Source of the DNA: Coenobita brevimanus
Lineage: Eukaryota > Arthropoda > Malacostraca > Decapoda > Coenobitidae
Length of the DNA stretch: 64,000 nt
Direction: 5' to 3'
Assembly (NCBI GenBank): GCA_032717465.1
Contig: CM064732.1
Location: forward strand, 25,408,297-25,472,296
The position numbers were made by a program, and so were the translations under genes. A model generated the notes under the pieces. It saw only the letters and a program-made list of their open reading frames with translations, had not been told where the DNA came from and did no database searches. Position 1 is the first letter of the stretch. Each line of letters starts with the position of its first letter. Positions 61,379-64,000 of the stretch are shown here, one piece after another.

Positions 61379-61769
61379 CATTTATTTGGTCTGCTTCATT
61401 GTCACAGGCACTGAAATATGCACCAATTCATAATCTCAACAGAATTCATCACTATGTTATTTGGTTTGTTCAGCAAAAGACTTATACCATCATCATCATC
61501 ATGATAACAAGTAGCGACAAGGTAAATTCTCCTGAGAATAAGTACGAGTATACCAAACCAGATCACACTGTAAAATGGAAAATATCCAACATCCAACACA
61601 CACACCATCTGTCTAGAAAATATTGATACGGCATTTCCCCGATCAGAAATCCAATAAGCATTTGACTTACCAGGCGGAAGCACAGCGGGGTGAATGTTAT
61701 TGCGGAGGTGTGGGAGAGGATTCCGGTTTAATAAACGACTCGTAAAGCTCACGAGAAACACGCGTCTTG

Positions 61770-61966
<197 letters not shown>

Positions 61967-62355
61967 GGAGCCTCCGTGGTACAGTGGTAAAGTGTGCGTT
62001 TTCGTACACTGAAGAACGAGGGTTCGCACCCCGTCAGGGTTATAAACTTTAGGACCGTTCTTCAGGCTACGTACTGCATTCGCGGACGTAAGGGGTGCTG
62101 TGATGTCGCATACTATATAGTATGCTTGCACCCAGTTGGGTTGCGTGGGCCGATTACACTTGGTTCACAGACCACATACACATCCAAAGTCACTCCAACA
62201 CCATAATTACACTTACAGGCACTTCTCACCCTACATACTGTACAATCTCTACTAGACAGCCTAAGTCACTTGGTAGAGATACATTGGCTGTATCGTTCCC
62301 ACTTCGGTAGGGGTAGGCCAGTCTTGCTGTGGACACTCAAACGGCTGATGATGAT
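61967..62355 (+). mobile_element. tRNA-related SINE, copy 2
   Basis: Best-preserved copy: head GGAGCCTCCG, A box TGGTACAGTGG (61977-61987) and B box GGTTCGCACC (62021-62030), the internal Pol III promoter. A body collinear with copy 1 follows, ending GATGATGAT. Directly preceded by (TA)n and followed by TA-rich sequence. Confidence 0.88.
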
Positions 62356-62406
62356 ATACTGTGTGTGTATATATATATATGATTTTGATTGATTGTATAA
62401 TTATAC

Positions 62407-62407
62407 A

Positions 62408-62480
<73 letters not shown>
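62407..62480. repeat. (TA)n microsatellite
   Basis: Pure TA tract between SINE copies 2 and 3, on the tail side of both. Confidence 0.97.
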
Positions 62481-62483
<3 letters not shown>

Positions 62484-62849
62484 TCATCATCATCAGCCGT
62501 TGAGGCTCACTGCAGGACCGGCCTATCCCTACCGAAGCAGGGACGATACAAGCCAATGTATCTCTACCCAGTGGCTTAGGCTGTCTGGCAGAGACTGTAT
62601 GTAGGGTGAGAAGTGCTTGTAAGTGTAATTGTAGTGTTGTAGTGGCTTTGGATGTTGTGTAGTCTGTGAACCAAGTGTAATCGGCCCGCCTTAAGCCGAT
62701 TGGGTGCAAGCATACTAGTATGCGACACTGGTTCAACCACAGCACCCTTTATGTCCGCCAAAGTAGCAAGTGGCTCGGTGAACGATTCCCCATGTTTTTA
62801 CAACTCTGGCGGGAGGCGAACCCTCGTCCACCAGCGTGAGAAACGCACA

Positions 62850-62851
<2 letters not shown>
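62481..62851 (-). mobile_element. tRNA-related SINE, copy 3 (head truncated)
   Basis: Minus-strand copy with the (GAT)n tail at 62481 and B-box region GGGTTCGCCTCCC near 62815. The first about 25 bases, including the A box, are missing and (TA)n stands in their place, so internal transcription should be lost. Confidence 0.88.

Positions 62852-62852
<1 letters not shown>

Positions 62853-62945
<93 letters not shown>
62853..62945. repeat. (TA)n microsatellite
   Basis: TA tract at the truncated head of SINE copy 3. Confidence 0.97.
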
Positions 62946-62947
<2 letters not shown>

Positions 62948-63029
62948 GTACAACTATGTATATAATGGTAGGTGGGGGTGCCCACAATCCACCCACTTAG
63001 TGTAGTAGTATTCTGTTTTCAGGGTGGCT

Positions 63030-64000
63030 CTACACTGAGTGGCAAGCCAAATGATTTCCTGTAAACCAGGAAAGCATTTACAACGCTGGGTGGTAACCTT
63101 ATAACCAACCAACACGTGTTACCTACATGACAATAAATGGGTTTTGCGGAGGGTTAGTGCCCCTCCCTGTAAAACAACTAACTAAAAATACGAACAAGAA
63201 GCCTCGGACCAGGACTGACCAAAAGGTGACGACTAAGGACCGAACAAAGGACATGATACCGATGGCGACGTGGAATGTAAGGGGTGCAAATGATGAGGTG
63301 AAAGAGAAAGAGATTGTCCAGGTGCTTGAGGGTGCGAAAGTGGATGTATGTGGATTAACTGAAACATAATGGAGAGGTGAGAGCGTGAGAGAATGGGAGG
63401 ATGGATGGAGTATATGTCCTGGAGTAGGTGAGAATATGAGGTCAAAAGAAGGAGTGTTTATTGTGGTGAGTAACAGATGGAAGGATAGTACAAGAAAGTA
63501 TGGATCAGTTGGCTCGAAGACTGTGTGAGTAAGATTAAAAGTTGGACTACAAATGTGGACGATTGTGTGCGTGTATGTGACAACACAAGATAGTGCAAGC
63601 AGAGAGAGAGAAAAGTTCTGGACAAGTGTGGAAGCATGCATGGAAATGTTTTAAAGGAATGAGGAAGTGTTTTTGATTGGCGATATGAATGGTAAAGCAG
63701 GGAATATGAAGGTGGATGGAGCAGTTGGTGAGTGGGGTGTGCCTGCTGAGATAGATGGGAATGGTAGTGCCTTAGTGGACATCTGTGCAGGGAGAGGGTT
63801 GGTGATAGCCAATACCCTCTTCAGGCACAAAATGATCCATAGGTGAGTGTCGAGAAGGGTGGGTGGTGAACTGAATGAAAGGAAGGTAATGATTGATTAT
63901 GTGTGTGTGGATGAAAGGATGAGAAGATGTGTAGTGGATGCAAGAGCATATAGAGGCTGGAGAAGTGGACTTTATGATCACCACTTGGTGGTGGTGAGAC
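63030..64000 (+). mobile_element. RTE-like LINE, copy 4 (5' leader and endonuclease; runs off window)
   Basis: The leader contains a TTTCCTGTAAACCAGGAAA hairpin and ACAACGCTGGGTGGTAACC. The frame from 63127 holds GFCGGLVPLPVKQLT, MATWNVRGANDEVKEKEIVQ and AKVDVCGLTET, then a stop where the family has ETKW. Further frames give VFLIGDMNGKAG (GDMN intact), YVCVDERMRRCVVDARAY and YDHHLVVVR at the window edge. It is already broken by stops at about 63367, 63526 and 63652. The RT part would lie beyond 64000. Confidence 0.9.

Overview
The window looks like a gene-poor, repeat-dominated stretch of an invertebrate nuclear genome, most likely a decapod crustacean. That placement is inferred from the extreme microsatellite load ((TA)n, (TG/CA)n, (AG/CT)n, (GATA)n and trinucleotide arrays), the mix of non-LTR, Gypsy, piggyBac-like and Tc1-like elements, and the absence of bacterial gene organisation. 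No complete host gene is visible. The only host-like coding signal is one probable THAP-domain exon near 59.3 kb on the minus strand.

0-14 kb is a nested pile of transposons. Fragments of one non-LTR element on the plus strand (2148-2256, 12756-13072, 13548-14059) rejoin when two insertions at TTAA sites are removed. The first insertion (2261-12751, piggyBac-like ends) itself carries an almost intact LTR retrotransposon (3932-10315, minus strand) that landed inside a (TA)n tract. Its single 1550-codon gag-pol frame is ordered Gag, protease, integrase, reverse transcriptase, RNase H. This is the copia-like order of the unusual Gmr1-like branch of Ty3/gypsy elements, and it is the most interesting feature of the window.

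14-28 kb holds two copies of a modular repeat full of AGGTCA nuclear-receptor half-sites (14.3 and 22.0 kb), kilobase-scale CCA/CAT and GGT/GAT trinucleotide arrays with opposite strand bias, a 1.3-kb purine tract, a perfect 21-bp hairpin, and a decayed endonuclease/RT LINE (23.3-27.2 kb, minus). 28-33 kb is a decayed ordinary-order Gypsy element (minus) interrupted by a 381-bp TTAA-flanked MITE. 33.8-36.9 kb is a nearly full-length but frame-broken RTE-like LINE. Further copies of it lie at 43.7-45.7 and 55.9-56.4 kb (minus) and at 63.0-64.0 kb (plus, running off the window). An end-to-end deletion derivative lies at 10.7 kb and a 5' fragment at 18.7 kb.

38-55 kb contains purine/pyrimidine tracts, a Tc1-like transposase pseudogene (40.1-41.0 kb), LINE fragments at 41.5, 42.2-43.0 and 46.9 kb, a 386-bp-arm inverted repeat (48.4-50.4 kb) with tRNA-like motifs, a CCCACC minisatellite, and a mariner-type MITE (54.5 kb). 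56-64 kb has a second copy of the 0-14 kb LINE family, the THAP exon, two intact-headed and one headless tRNA-related SINE set in (TA)n tracts, and the last RTE-like LINE. The genes present serve transposition, and most are dead. Only the Gmr1-like element has an uninterrupted frame, and even that lacks one RNase H catalytic aspartate.
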